DNA of 64,000 bases from Steinernema hermaphroditum. Taxonomy: Eukaryota > Nematoda > Chromadorea > Rhabditida > Steinernematidae. Below the pieces are notes generated by a model that was given only the letters and a program-made list of their open reading frames with translations, ran no database searches and was not told where the DNA came from. How positions within the stretch are numbered: position 1 is the first letter of the stretch; each line of letters opens with the position of its first letter. The stretch lies in contig CM059625.1 of NCBI GenBank assembly GCA_030435675.1, positions 6,696,001 through 6,760,000 of the forward strand. The letters run 5' to 3'. The translations under genes were made by a program, and so were the position numbers. Shown here one piece after another: positions 35,349 through 47,708 of this stretch.

Positions 35349-38300
35349 ACAGATGTATCTCTTTATAGACTGCCATTACGTTTAAAGTGAATGAATTATC
35401 GTTTCAACAGCATGGATATGATTTGCAGTTCCACCATGATTACATCTTCTCTCCTACAATTTCAATTTCATTTTTCGTTGCGTTGCCGAAATACCGAAAA
35501 AAATGGAAATTTTTCCTCGAAACATAACAATTTCCATGCGTTTGTACATTTTGATTTGTCTGTCTGACGGAATCATTATATTGTATTATAGATACGACCA
35601 ACTGACGTGAAAAATACGGTTCAGATTTCTTACATATGAACAGATAACCAATCCGTTGGACCGTTCGTGTGTTTTTCTGTCCGCATGGGAAATGTCGGTT
35701 TCATAGAGTAGGCAAAATGAGGCACAGCGTCCCTAAATTAAGACTCCAGTGACTTCTACTACTGCTATCTTATATGCTCATTTATCAACTCACCAGCTTT
35801 TTATTTAGTGAGATACAAATGTTTATAAACGGATGTTTAAGAAAAGTCCTTGGTGAGTTCCGATTGTTGGTTCTGACTTAAAAGTTGTCTGAAGCAGTGA
35901 CTACAGAAAAGACGCTCGTTTCAGAAATTCGTTGGAATATCAAGTTATCATGCTCTATATGCATGGTGGCCCAAAACGTCGACCCACACAGAAGTCCAGA
36001 AAGCCGTTCAGAAATTTGGACCGGTGAAACCTGTCGGTGTCTTTCGTTATTCGCTTCTTTTTTTGTGTTCCGACCGGTCTACCCGGGTGCTTACGGAAAT
36101 GATATGCCAAATTTCTTTCTGGATCTTTCCTTTGGTTTGTATAAACCAACGGGTTCGTTGGTCTGTGTGTGTGCGTTTCCGCCTGCAGGGGAGCGGTCGG
36201 TTTCGGAAAAAATGATAGTCCTATTGGTTAGTCTCGAATAAAACCAATCCAATTAACCAATCTAGTTGCTCGCAAGGATATTTGTGTCTTTATTTGGTCG
36301 TTATTTTATTTCTCTAAAAGAAGTAAAGAACTGCAACCAGGAAGTGATCATTGAGGCCTTTGAATGCAGTCGTCGAGCTTTCCATGCCACGTGCCTGTAG
36401 AACGGTATGTTCCTTTTTCCGCAAAGCCGATTATAACCGTATTCAGAGGCTGCTTTCGCATTCAGCCCTTGATGTGAACAGCAACAATAGTCTCTTCTTC
36501 TCAATCTGCACGTACACAGAATAAAAGAAGCTGATCATAGTGTAAGCTATTAGTAGCTTCTAAATTGCTGAACAAATAATCATGATCCGTTTTGACTGAT
36601 TGAACTGACCAACCCCTTATCGGGTGGTCTGAATCATACGTCTTGTGTTTTGAGCCTGTGATTCGACTTTTCGACGTTCGACTCTTCGCTCCACGTGTGA
36701 CCGAAATAACAGTGAAACTTGTTTGTGATAGCAGGTGGAATGCTCTAGGATATGAGTCCTGTCAGTGAAATTCAGCACACACCTCATTGTAGGTGGCTCT
36801 AATATATCTAGACTTCGATCAGATTCTCTGTTGGTCCCTTCAGAAGTTCAATTCTTGTCCTTCCAACGCACTACTACAACGTCTAAGATGGCTTTTGTTG
36901 GGAGAGCGATAGAGGACGGTGAACTTGAACAGAATCTTCTTACACAAAAAAAATTCGTCGCATCTATGTCGGCATCTGCAGCAGACGGAGATCTGCTCTC
37001 CTTCGACGAACCACGGGTAAAGGGAGACTTCTGGTGATCGATTTTCACGATTCCTTTTGGCGGTATGTATATAATGCAGAGTGCCCTAACAATGATCCAG
37101 ATCCAAAAAACGATTGTTCGTTCATTCTTCCTGGTCATCAAATAAACGATACCAAAATATCAAATTGATGCCGATCAAATATCTCACAGTTCACAAGATC
37201 AGATACACATTGCGAAGAAAAGAAACAGCTATCACTGCAAGATTCTGTCACCGATCATAATGTCACCCACCACCAGTTGCTCACATTGAACACATTCAAA
37301 GAGCTTCGCACACTTTTGTGATGCGTCGAAGCACTTACATACTGTACATGTGGTACTGGTTTTCTACTGGTCAATGGTAATAAATTTCTTGCACAACCAC
37401 ACATCCCCCGCCGTGCTTCTCCTTTAGAGTTCAACGGTTCACGGCTAAAAGCAGAAATGGACGAAAGACCTTGATCTGTCTCTGTATTGGGCCCAGCATA
37501 TCGACGCCAAGCGACTGCATGGAAGACGCTTGTTTCAACGAAATACCAACGAACAACAATACAAAACGCCCGTTAAGGCGATAGTCAAACAAACGCGTCT
37601 TAATGGCCGTCTCAGCGATCGAAATGATCTTTAATCAGTTGACACTTAGATTCGGTTACCGCCACGTTTCCCCCATTTTCTGACTAGAACTACTGTCACT
37701 ATACGTAGAAAGTGCAAATGCCGGCGACCATGTGCAAACAAGCACTTTCTTTCACCCTCACTCATCGCCGCTTTGAACTTTTGAGCCGAGCACGTGGAGT
37801 CGGTCGGCCACGATCGGCTCGATCAGTCGCCGCAAAACGTTTTACGGTACGAGACATGAAGCTTCCTTTGTTACACTTTGCGCCGACGCGGTCGGCGGGC
37901 TTGCACGAATCGGGAAGTCAATCTCAATCACAATATTCCCTTTTGCTCCAGCGACAAATGGCACAAGCCGATCACAGACGATGTATGCGAACACATATCA
38001 CAGTATATCACATCCTATCTCAGAATACTAAACCAGACGTCGGTTTTTCTTAGTCAAACTATCACTATGCCATCGTGCTCCATATTTGATGCTTTGCCTT
38101 TATTGCAACCTGCCAGCAAATTATATCCTACCTAAATCTCCAAATCAAGCTAAAAGGTACTGTTAAATCAAAGGCATTCATTTGAAAATGATTCTTCTCA
38201 AAATTTACAGCGCAGAGAGATTATTAGTCACATGTGTCATGTTGTTAGTTGTCTTAAGGAATGTTCTTCCTTTACACCTAAAACTTGTTTCTGTGATAAC

Positions 38301-39771
38301 CATCCATTATTGTTTAGTCTTTCTTTATTTTCTACCGTGAACCATAACATTCGATGCGCGTCTTTTTTTTGAAAAGAGTCATGAATTCGTCCTTTCTAAA
38401 CCTTTAAACAGTTTGATGTGTAAGTTGGTCTGTGTCTGTTCAGTTGCTAAATGGGTGATATACACAAAAACTTGTGTTATATTGGAGCCGAAAGACTGAT
38501 TTGTGCGAGCACAAACTCCTAGAACACAAACTATAATTGCAGGAAATACCGATGATGTCAGGTCTCGTCTCGATCCTGACCTCCTCTGTTTCTGTTTTCT
38601 ACTTATTTCAAAGTTGGCCCATTAGCTGCGAAGAAAAAATTAAGATAAAACGAGGAACGAATAAGTGCAAATTACGTTTTTACGACCGTAAAAACGCATC
38701 GTCTGCTACCGCCGCAGACAGTCTGGGCGAACGTCTGCACTTTTGGAGCAACAAAAGCTTCTCCGCAGGGCCATCGATTTCGCTGCAAGAGGAACGGCCG
38801 TGCATAAGCAGGGCAGCCGCATGGTCGCTGCGAGCATCGCGCATTTGTTATCACAGTCGCCTCATGTTTGTTATCTTTCCGTCGCACACGTGGGTCGTCG
38901 AAGCGACGCGAATGAGTGCGGGCGTGGGGGACAATGGCTTCGCACTATTGTGGATCCGCGGAAGCTGCTGGATTCAGTTTACTGATGCAACATTGCATCA
39001 CCCGCACGCATATGCACAGAGTACGTCGGGGGATGACGACATACATCGCACGATTGCACTATGTTATTTTATTTTTCGCCAAGTGCAACAATTCTCACTT
39101 TCTTTGTGCCGTTTAAAACGATCGCCGTTTTACCTTGGACCATGACAACCACCTTGAATCCGCATGATTGTGTTTTTTAAATGACAATTTTGGATTCCAA
39201 ACGATCGCTATTTAAAGGTCCTCAGAATCGCTGCTCTCTTGGTGCGCGCAATAGTCCGAGACCGTCTACATTTGGTGTGGCGGCTATTTTCTGCGAAATG
39301 TGTTTGCTGTGCTGTAGTTTATGCGGTTGGCAACGCGAGACTCGACAAAGGTCAGTTGGGCGGAGTCGTTCGCCGGCGGTCGGCAAGAACGGCGTGGGAG
39401 AGACCGCCCCCTCCAACTTGAGCTCGTCGATAAAAGCTGATAGCCGATCATATTTGCAGCATGTTTGGGCCAGACGATCGGAAGCCTTTGACAGATCCCG
39501 CCGACTCCGCCTCTGATCAAAAGCATCTCCTCTCCATTCCGCCTTTTTGCTCTGCACGCTAAGGGATCCCTTTCGTCTCGCAGACGCTATTACATTGTGC
39601 GAGTAGAGGGTGGCGGCGGCGGTTTTTGATCAGGTCTCGTCTGTCTCGACCTTCCACGCCAGTCTGCACTTTTCTGCCAGATCGTTCTTACTCCGCGTGG
39701 CGAGCGTTCTGATTACCGACGTACCTTCTGAATTTCAGTTCTCCTGTCCTCAGCTAGATTGACTGATCGAA
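35349..39771. other. 4.4-kb region with no firm gene, includes the CTH promoter
   Basis: Several open frames occur but none has a recognisable domain: 35885-36241, 36765-37037 and 37712-38053 (plus), and a 202-codon frame at 38537-39145 in a locally GC-rich block. A frame starting after TTTCAG at about 35925 reads STHTEVQKAVQKFGPVK and could be an exon. The segment 39400-39770 upstream of the lyase gene has GATA-type sites (GATAAAAGCTGATAG near 39429) and probably contains its promoter. Confidence 0.4.
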
Positions 39772-41188
39772 ATGGCCTTCCAATCGTTCCCCGGAATTGG
39801 AACCCTCGCTATCCACGTCGGACAGGAGCCCGAACAATGGGACATGAATCAGGTAGATGACGCATTTTCTCCCCTCCTTCATTTTTGACGTGTACAGGTT
39901 GTTCCTCCTATCTCTCTGTCGACAACCTACAAGCAGGACAGACCTGCCGAGCCTAAGGGTCATGACTACTCCCGTGCTGGCAACCCCACCCGCGATGTTC
40001 TTGAGAAGAACCTGGCTGCGCTCGAGGGAGCTGAGAACGCCCGCGTTTTCGGAAGTGGTCTCGCCGCCGCTTCCGCCATGATCACCTATTTGAACAACGG
40101 CGATCACGTGATCTGCTCGGATGATGTCTACGGAGGTAAGGGATTCCCTGGCACTTTTCTTCTATTTACTCCACTCCCTCTCTTTGACCAATTAAGCTTC
40201 TTATGTACGAAAAGTAGACAAACATTATTTTAGGTACTCAGCGTCTTTTCCGCCGAGTGTTTGCTCCCAAGAATGGGCTCGAGTTCTCCTTTTCCGACCT
40301 CACCAGCATCGAAGAGTTCAAGAAGCTGCTCAAGCCGAACACGAAGCTCGTCTGGCTCGAAAGCCCCTCAAACCCCCTCCTCAAGGTCGTTGACATCGAA
40401 GCCGTCTCCAATGCAGCTCGTGAATTCAACAAAGACATCGTTATCGTTGTCGACAACACTTTCATGTCACCCGTCTTCCAGGTAATCAGAGCTTCCTCAT
40501 CATTTAGTTAACCTTTAAATGTAGCGTCCTCTGAGCCTCGGGGCTGACGTTGTCATCCACTCCATCACAAAGTACATCAACGGTCACTCCGACGTCGTTA
40601 TGGGCTGCGTGATCACCAACAACAAAGAGATCGACGAGCACCTGTTCTTCCAGCAGCTCGCCGTCGGAGCCGTTCCTTCGGCCTTCGACTGCTACCTCGT
40701 CAACAGAGGAATCAAGACTCTCCATCTTCGTATGCGTTCCCACATGGAGAACGCCTTGGCTGTCGCCAAGTTCCTCGAAGCGCATTCGCTTGTCGAGAAG
40801 GTCTTCTTCCCTGAGCTCCCGTCCCACCCTCAGCACGCCATCCACAAGAAGCAGTCAAAGGGAATGAGTGGAATGGTTTCTTTCTATCTCAAGGGAGGTC
40901 TCGAAGAATCTCGCAAGTTCCTTTCTGCTCTCAAGGTGGGTCCTTCTTCAACTCCAACCGAGGGTAACCTCTCTTCATTTTTAGATCTTCATCCTCGCCG
41001 AGTCCCTTGGTGGCTACGAAAGTCTCGCCGAGCTTCCCTCGGTCATGACGCACGCGTCTGTTCCCGAAGAGGACCGCGCCAAGCTCGGTATCACCGACAA
41101 TCTCATCCGTCTGTCCGTCGGTTGCGAGGACAAGGAAGACATCCTTGCCGATCTCGATCAGGCCCTTAAGACCGCCATAGGTGCCTAA
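39772..41188 (+). CDS. cth: Cystathionine gamma-lyase (first copy)
   Basis: Five exons (39772-39852, 39898-40135, 40234-40481, 40525-40935, 40985-41188) encode 393 residues, close to the family length of about 400. This PLP enzyme of transsulfuration cleaves cystathionine to cysteine, 2-oxobutyrate and ammonia and can make hydrogen sulfide. The phosphate-binding YSRAGNPTR, the PLP-stacking region GSGLAAASAM, the SNPLL/VDNTF strand and the PLP lysine in HSITKYINGHSD are all present, as is the late AESLGG motif. It is cytosolic with no targeting sequence. Cystathionine beta-lyase or gamma-synthase share the fold; in a nematode, gamma-lyase is most likely. It is duplicated at 42896-44275. Confidence 0.93.
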
Positions 41189-42895
41189 GCACGTTCTGGT
41201 TCAGTCTAGAATAGGTGTTGTTTTAGACGCTTCTGGCTCGTCCAACGGGTGCCTTTCGCAATAATTCTTCTTCTCTCAGCAATATGCTTTAAGTAATCTT
41301 TTACTCCTTTTCTGCATCCTGTCCATACCTGTCCAATCGCATATCACTTGATGTTCATTCTCCATCTCTTCATCATCTTGTACCATATTGGATACATCGT
41401 GACCGTCGATCATGCTCTTTCATCCGGTATCGCCACAATTGTAAAGCAGATCTGTCATATACATTCTTCGGAATCTATTCATCGTGCCTTTCACTCTCTT
41501 CAAGTATATGTACTACAGTGAATCACACTGGTTGCCAAAGAGTGTATCTTTCCAACACTCGTTCCACATTCCTTGAGATCAGAGGCATCAGTGACTATAG
41601 AATCTTATTATGTAATCACTATGGAGTAATGAAAACATATCTTAATTGTAAGCGAACCATACTTATGCTGAAGACTGGTCGGTGAACATTGAAGAGGTGT
41701 TCATGCACAGGGTACATACGCATATCTGACTCAGGGCATACATGTTTCGAATGGCATCAACCGCCTCCTTGAATATTATGGAAGGTTTAGAGTCAGAGAT
41801 TATTTTGGTCCAATTTTTGACGTCTTTGTCTTACATCAGATAGAGCAAAGAAGGACCAACACGTCCTGCGAAAAAGAACGTCTCGGCTTAAAATTTGGCC
41901 TCTATGTCCGTAAAATATAAATTTGCTCGTGGAGTTTTTGTGGTATAGCAGTTGTGAGTGTCTCCCAGATGTTACATCTCGCTACAGTCTGTTACAGTAC
42001 TTAACCAGTTGGAAACGTTGAGTTAACAGAACGGGTCCATCTTTTTGAGATCATCTCTTGTTATGATACATATCACGAGCACTACGATTGGTGCGTTTAA
42101 CAGTTTAGACCCAACGATTCACGTGTTAGTAGGTAGCCGCCGTTTATCACACAATCAATGTCATATGAAGTCTATGCACTTCCTCACATTTCGCTATCTT
42201 GAGGTGCTACAAAAAACGACCATCAAGCAAAACAACTTGGAACTGTGAACTTAGTGAATTTAGAGTTTATCAAAAGCATCATTTTCAATGTACTAATCCG
42301 ATATAATCACTATAGAAGAATAGCCCAGCCGTCATTGATAGCGTAATTATCGCCCCGTTCCAATTCATCGTGGCTGGCGTAGAACGTAGGCCGAACCACG
42401 TCTCTCCATTTCCTGGTACACTATTTAACCAATTGGAAATAGAAGAGTAGAAATGAAACGAGGTACGCACACGTAGAACGATGATCTCACTGACCTATTT
42501 ATTCAAATATCAACTCTTTCAAGCAGCATTTTGAAAACGATGTTTAAAAATCAGTTCCGGCTAAACTTATTTATTAAAAATGGATTCAAAGTAATCCCCA
42601 CCTCGAAGGACAACACTTAACGGTCAGTGAATGAAAGATAAATTACGGTGTATTGAGCTTTTCCTCCATGACATTCCGTCAATTCAACCATCCACGGCCA
42701 AATTATCTGATAACAAATGCAAGAACTGCAAATTGTTATGTTTTTAAGAATACAGAGTACAAGTCGCTCCTCATCGGCGCCTTATCACAAAACGGCCGCT
42801 GTATACGGCATTTTATCGCTTTATCTTTTCTGCCATCTCTGTCATAAAGGCACATACTCCCAACAGTTCACTTTGCATTGTCGACTACAGCCGTC
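41189..42895. other. 1.7-kb spacer between the duplicated lyase genes
   Basis: AT-rich with no supported gene. It should hold the 3' UTR of the first copy and the promoter of the second. I see no copy of the upstream promoter region here, so the duplication may not have included it, or it has diverged. Confidence 0.45.
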
Positions 42896-44275
42896 ATGGT
42901 TCACCAGCAGGACTCTTTGGACGCTTCGAAAGGTTTCGCCACTCACGCGATCCACGCTGGACAGGGCGACAAGCTTCGGAGTAGCACACAGGTGCAGATG
43001 ACCGTCTCCATAAGGTCGATAATTTTATCATTAGGTTGTACCTCCTCTCTCCCTGTCGAGCGTCCATAAGTGGGACGGGCCCGGAGAATTGGGCGATTAC
43101 GAGTATATCCGCTGTGGCAACCCCACCAGATCGGCCCTCGAAGAGGCGCTGGCCGCGTTGGAAAACGCAAAATACGCGCGCACCTTCTGCAGCGGCCTTG
43201 CCACTGCCTACTGTCTCTTGTCTTTTCTGAACCCTGGAGACCATGTTGTTGCATCGGATGACCTGTACGGAGGTAACCATAAAGCTGGTGTCTCCTTTAC
43301 GAAGTTTCTTTTCCGCGTTTGAGGAGTTCGCAAACAACTTCGTCTTGCTCATGGCCCGAAACATTCTCTCGACATCACTTCCGCAAATCTCGTGAATCCC
43401 GAAGACCTGAAACAGCACTTAAAGGCCACTACTAAGGCTGTATGGATTGAGAGTCCCTCAAATCCGAAGCTGCAAGTCATCGACATCGCCGCCGTCGTCT
43501 CTATCGCCAAGGAATACAATAAGGACATTTTGGTGTTCATCGACAGCACCTTCATCTCTCCGTACTTCCAGGTTCAATTGCCTTACACTTCAGCAGGTGA
43601 ATCGTAACATTTCAGAAACCGCTTGATCTCGGTGTTGACGCCGTCATGCACTCGATGAGCAAGTACATCAACGGTCACAGTGACGTCCTCATGGGCTGTG
43701 TCATGACCAATAGCGAGGAAATAGCGTCTCATCTCCACTTCTGCCAAGAAGTTCTGGGCATTGTGCCATCTCCCTTCGACTGCTACATGGCCAATCGAGG
43801 ACTTAAAACACTTCACATGCGAATGGAGACGCACATGAAGAACGCTCTGCAGATAGCCGAATTTCTCGAAAACCATCCCAGCATTCAACAGGTCCTCTAT
43901 CCCCAGCTGCCTTCGCATCCGCAGCATAAGACCCACAAGAAACAAACTACGGGAATGAGTGGAATGATCGCCTTTTTCATCAAGGGAGAACTGAAACACA
44001 CGAAGGCATTCTTGAATAATTTGAAGGTGATCGAATCCACCAAAAATGGCATATTATTTGTTGTGCTTTAGGTGGTCACGCTTGCTGAGTCGCTTGGAGG
44101 TGGCGAGACTCTGATTGAGGCTCCTCTCCTCATGACCCACCGGATCATTCCGGAAGCTGATAGAATTCGTCTTGGTATCACTGAGAATCTTGTTCGCATT
44201 TCCGTTGGATGCGAGGATGTGAATGACCTTATCGCCGATCTGGAACAAGCTCTGAAGGCCATGGAAAACGCTTAA
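42896..44275 (+). CDS. Cystathionine gamma-lyase paralog (second, diverged copy)
   Basis: Five exons (42896-42991, 43035-43272, 43324-43571, 43616-44026, 44072-44275) encode 398 residues. Exons 2-5 have exactly the same lengths (238, 248, 411 and 204 nt) and intron phases as the first copy, so it arose by tandem duplication. The catalytic lysine is kept (HSMSKYINGHSD), as are GNPTR and AESLGG. Changes occur at otherwise conserved sites: YSRAG has become YIRCG, GSGLAAAS is CSGLATAY, and VDNTFMSP is IDSTFISP. Those lie around the PLP phosphate and substrate, so substrate or rate may differ. It is probably active, though altered specificity cannot be excluded. The next gene starts 315 nt downstream on the same strand. 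Confidence 0.9.
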
Positions 44276-44590
44276 TGCTATCATAAACATAAAATCTTTT
44301 TTCCTATATTTAATCGTGCTGTAACATGTTAAGCCTACATAAATCTTTTCTAATTACAACTGTGTGAAACGCGGATATGGTAGCCTCTAAGAGAGAATAA
44401 TGATGAGGTATAAGTGTGACAAGAGAGGTCGCTGAAGATCATAACAGTAAAGTGAAGGTTTGTGGATCATGCAACCATTAACCACCCTCTACGTCATGTA
44501 GCTTGGCCTCAGTCTCGGAGTTAACCGGTCGCCGTTCGGACATCGATAGCAGTACACCACTGATAAGAGCATTTGTTGCTTCGCTGGGGA
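44276..44590. other. Short spacer between the lyase paralog and the DEG/ENaC gene
   Basis: 315 nt, AT-rich. The spacing would be compatible with an operon, but no clean pyrimidine-AG trans-splice site sits directly before ATG 44591. Confidence 0.35.
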
Positions 44591-47297
44591 ATGAGCTCGG
44601 CACCCCAGTCGAAGCGCTCGTCGACCGCTTCCGATCAGCCCAAACCAGCGCGCATCTACTTGCACATCCTCGACTATGAAACAAAAGAATTCAGCGGTCT
44701 CACCACCTACCACGGTCTCGTTCGCATCTACAACTCGCGCACATGGCCGTCCAGGATCTTTTGGTGCGTAACGGTCGTGTCGTGCTTGTTTCTGTTCATG
44801 ATCCACGTAAGTGCAATCGAACTCGGCTTTCTACTACCGACACAACCGATTAGAGTGGAATTCTGTTATGGGGATTCTATCAAAAGCCCACAGTCACGCA
44901 GATCAACGTGATGGTTCCTGCCGATGGCCTGCTGTTTCCCGACATCACTATTTGCAATATAAATCCAGTATCATTGACCAGGATACGAGGTACGCCATGA
45001 CTTCGTAGAACTCATTAACATCTGATTTTCACAGAAAGAAATATTTCTGACAGCCTTTTGCAGTATTTACTTCACTTTTACGACAACCGAGTTGCCACTG
45101 AGTGGCCTGGCATAGTTGGGCAACACGAAGAATTCCTCGACTTTGTGCGGAAAGAAGAAAACCGAACAGGAACGGCTTTTGATATTGCCAACTTTTTTCA
45201 CTCGGTTGGGTGAGTGTTCCTCTTGAATCGCATCACATCATTTGTGGAAATGTTTAGTCACAAATGTTCTGAAACAGTCAAGGAGTGCTACTGGGCCGGA
45301 GAGCTGATCGAGAGCTGCTGCAGTTTGGCTGACGACGTCATGACCGAGTACGGAAGATGCTTCCGATTCTCAAATAAGAAGTACAAAAGAAAACAATGGT
45401 TCTCTGGTTGGAGCTTTGGATTTGAGTTCACTCTCGATAATCGACCCGAGGAAAGAGCAGGTACGAACGCGGGGGTGTTGAGAATAATCGTCTCGAAGTT
45501 ACTAAATTAATAATATCACTGTATATTTTTGTGATAGTAAAAAAGAACTAACAGATAATTTGGAGGTTTCACGTTTATTTTAATCTATGGAATTCAGATG
45601 CTCTTCCGGACAAATTCAGCGATTTGGGCATGAAAATACTAATCCACCAGTCGAACGAGTACCCCTTCATCAATTCAAATCCGCTCAGCGTTCCTCCTGG
45701 AGAGAAGCTGTACGCCGGCATTGACACCTTCAACAAAACTCATTTGCCCCAAAACGACTGGGGTTCCTGTCAACCTGACTGGGATCCAAAGAAGCACGAC
45801 ACAGTTCGAGTCCCATTTAATGTACGTGTGGAATGTTTAGCTTTTAGCTTCCTTTTTAGTACTCCAGCAAGCACTGCGTGGTCAACTGTGCTATGAATTC
45901 TATGCTTAAAGCATGCGGCTGTGTCCAGCTGATAGACCGGATCGGTGGAAATGCTTCAGTGTGCACACCCTTGGAGGCGATTCAGTGCAGACAGATGAAC
46001 GGTATGCTATACAAAGGAAATCTGACTTCATCTCTAAATTTTTGTTATCTTCAACATTCTGCTGCCAACAAAATACCACTGACCATTCAGCATCGGCTAT
46101 TGACCAGTTCTGCAACTGCCCTATCGAATGTTTCTACATGGAATACTTCATCATTCCAAGTTACACCCTTCTCGATTTCGACTCCCCAAAAAGCGATCAA
46201 TTCTCTCAGGTTGCTGCCTACTTCAATGAGATCTCCTATGAACATCATGAGCAGCAGAAACAGCTGCAAATGGCTGATTTACTGAGTTAGTTAGGCCACT
46301 TGCTAATAGGTACAAGCCGCGGTTTAGGTAACATCGCTGGCAGCATGGGCCTTTTCTTGGGAATGAGTTGCGTTACTCTTCTTGAGATCTTCATTTATCT
46401 TTTCAAATCGGTTTGGGGAACGGTGAACACAGAAAGAGAACGACAGTTTGTTCAAGCGATGATCGACGAAGAAGCAGAGCGGCAGCAAGGTCTTGTTTTC
46501 GTGGAGGAAAGAGAAGAGGTCAGTAAGTCGATGAGCTATTTAGTGACACTGAATTTAAGGAAAGCGAAGATGATGTGGAGATAATGCCTGGAGATCGTCG
46601 AATGTCCCGACGCCTCTCCAAATTCTCACTATACCAGCAGCCCTTCGGAATGGGCCGACGTCTCAGCCACTTTAAGAGACCGTCAATGCTGAGAAGGAGT
46701 TCCGAGCAGTACGGTACAAACGGAGACATTCGCATTTCGATCGACCAGCGTCCTCGCCAATCGATCTCCTTCTTTGACCGACGACCGTCCGCCTTCGATC
46801 GCCGCCGACTCTCCCAGTTCGACGACTTCGGCACCTCGCGTCGTCTATCCACCATCGCCTCGGAGTCTTCGAGTGCAACGTTCACAACCGATTCGTATGA
46901 CGGACGAAGAAAGTCGATGTTCGACGCTAGCAACCGGAGGAAGTCACTGTTCAACCAGCGTCGCCCCTCACATCTCGAAACCGAGGAAGTAGAGCCCTCC
47001 CAATCCATGGGAACGGCCTTGCTGTCTCCTTCTGGCCGCCGAATGTCAGCATTCGACGCAAGACGGTTTCCAGTCAACGAGAGCACTCTGCGAAGACAGT
47101 CCCTTAAGCCACCGGGCGAAGAGATTATTGATTGTCAGCCTGGTCCTGCATCTGCGCGACGACCCTCGACGCAGTCCAGAATCTTCGTCGGTCGACGGCC
47201 CAGCATGCAGAGCAACAACGACATTCACCTTTCTATTGTGAACCCAAGTGGTCGACGTCGTTCATCTGTTAGAACTCATGGGCTGAATCTATTCTGA
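44591..47297 (+). CDS. DEG/ENaC sodium channel subunit with an RRxS-rich cytoplasmic tail
   Basis: Nine exons (44591-44806, 44854-44989, 45035-45209, 45258-45460, 45598-45821, 45860-46001, 46091-46285, 46328-46518, 46560-47297) encode 739 residues. TM1 is WCVTVVSCLFLFMIHSGILL, followed by the family motif FPDITICNINP. A Cys-rich extracellular loop contains the conserved HCVVNCAMNSMLKACGC and FCNCPIECFYMEY blocks. TM2 has the pore segment GSMGLFLGMSCVTLLE with the G-x-S selectivity filter. The cytoplasmic tail is unusually long: the last exon alone gives about 245 residues with some fifteen RRxS sites (RRMS, RRLS, RRPS, RRKS, RRQS), each a protein-kinase-A-type consensus. Channels of this family are amiloride-sensitive Na+ or proton/ligand-gated channels. 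Assignment to a particular nematode subgroup (FLR-1, ACD, DEL) is not possible here. Confidence 0.9.
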
Positions 47298-47708
47298 TGG
47301 CATTTCCATATTTTATACATACATAGTTCGCACTAGAGCCGATCATAAATAGTTGTTTATTCTATATGAAATTTACAACTCTCTGTCATTCTCTATAATA
47401 CAAAAAAGGGACGTTCAGTTGCGAGTGAAAGAAAGGAGGATACGGTAATCCGACGTCTGCACTCGAGAAAAGAATGCGCGTCTTCGATGACTTGACTCTC
47501 AAGGTGAAAGTAGGTTGGAAAAAACTCACTGATGAGGAAGACAATAAATAAAAGTCTGTAAAGCTGATGTTACCAAAGAATGCAATCACAAGATGAGAGG
47601 AGAGGAAGGGAAACGACTGATTTCACGTCATGGATACGATACGTTGAGAAAGGGGAAGGAGCATCGACTAGAGATTTTTGAATTATGTGACCATGTCTCG
47701 AGTGAGGC
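47298..47708. other. Convergent 3' region
   Basis: Spacer between the DEG/ENaC and RhoGAP stop codons, holding both 3' UTRs. A TACGGTAA motif lies near 47442. Confidence 0.45.

Noticed and set aside
38537..39145. 202-codon plus-strand frame upstream of the lyase gene
   Set aside because: Low-complexity composition, no domain, competing open frames in the same GC-rich block and no splice or start context; likely chance.
46520..47086. 188-codon minus-strand frame opposite the channel tail
   Set aside because: Antisense shadow of the Arg/Ser-repeat exon, whose codon bias opens the opposite strand.
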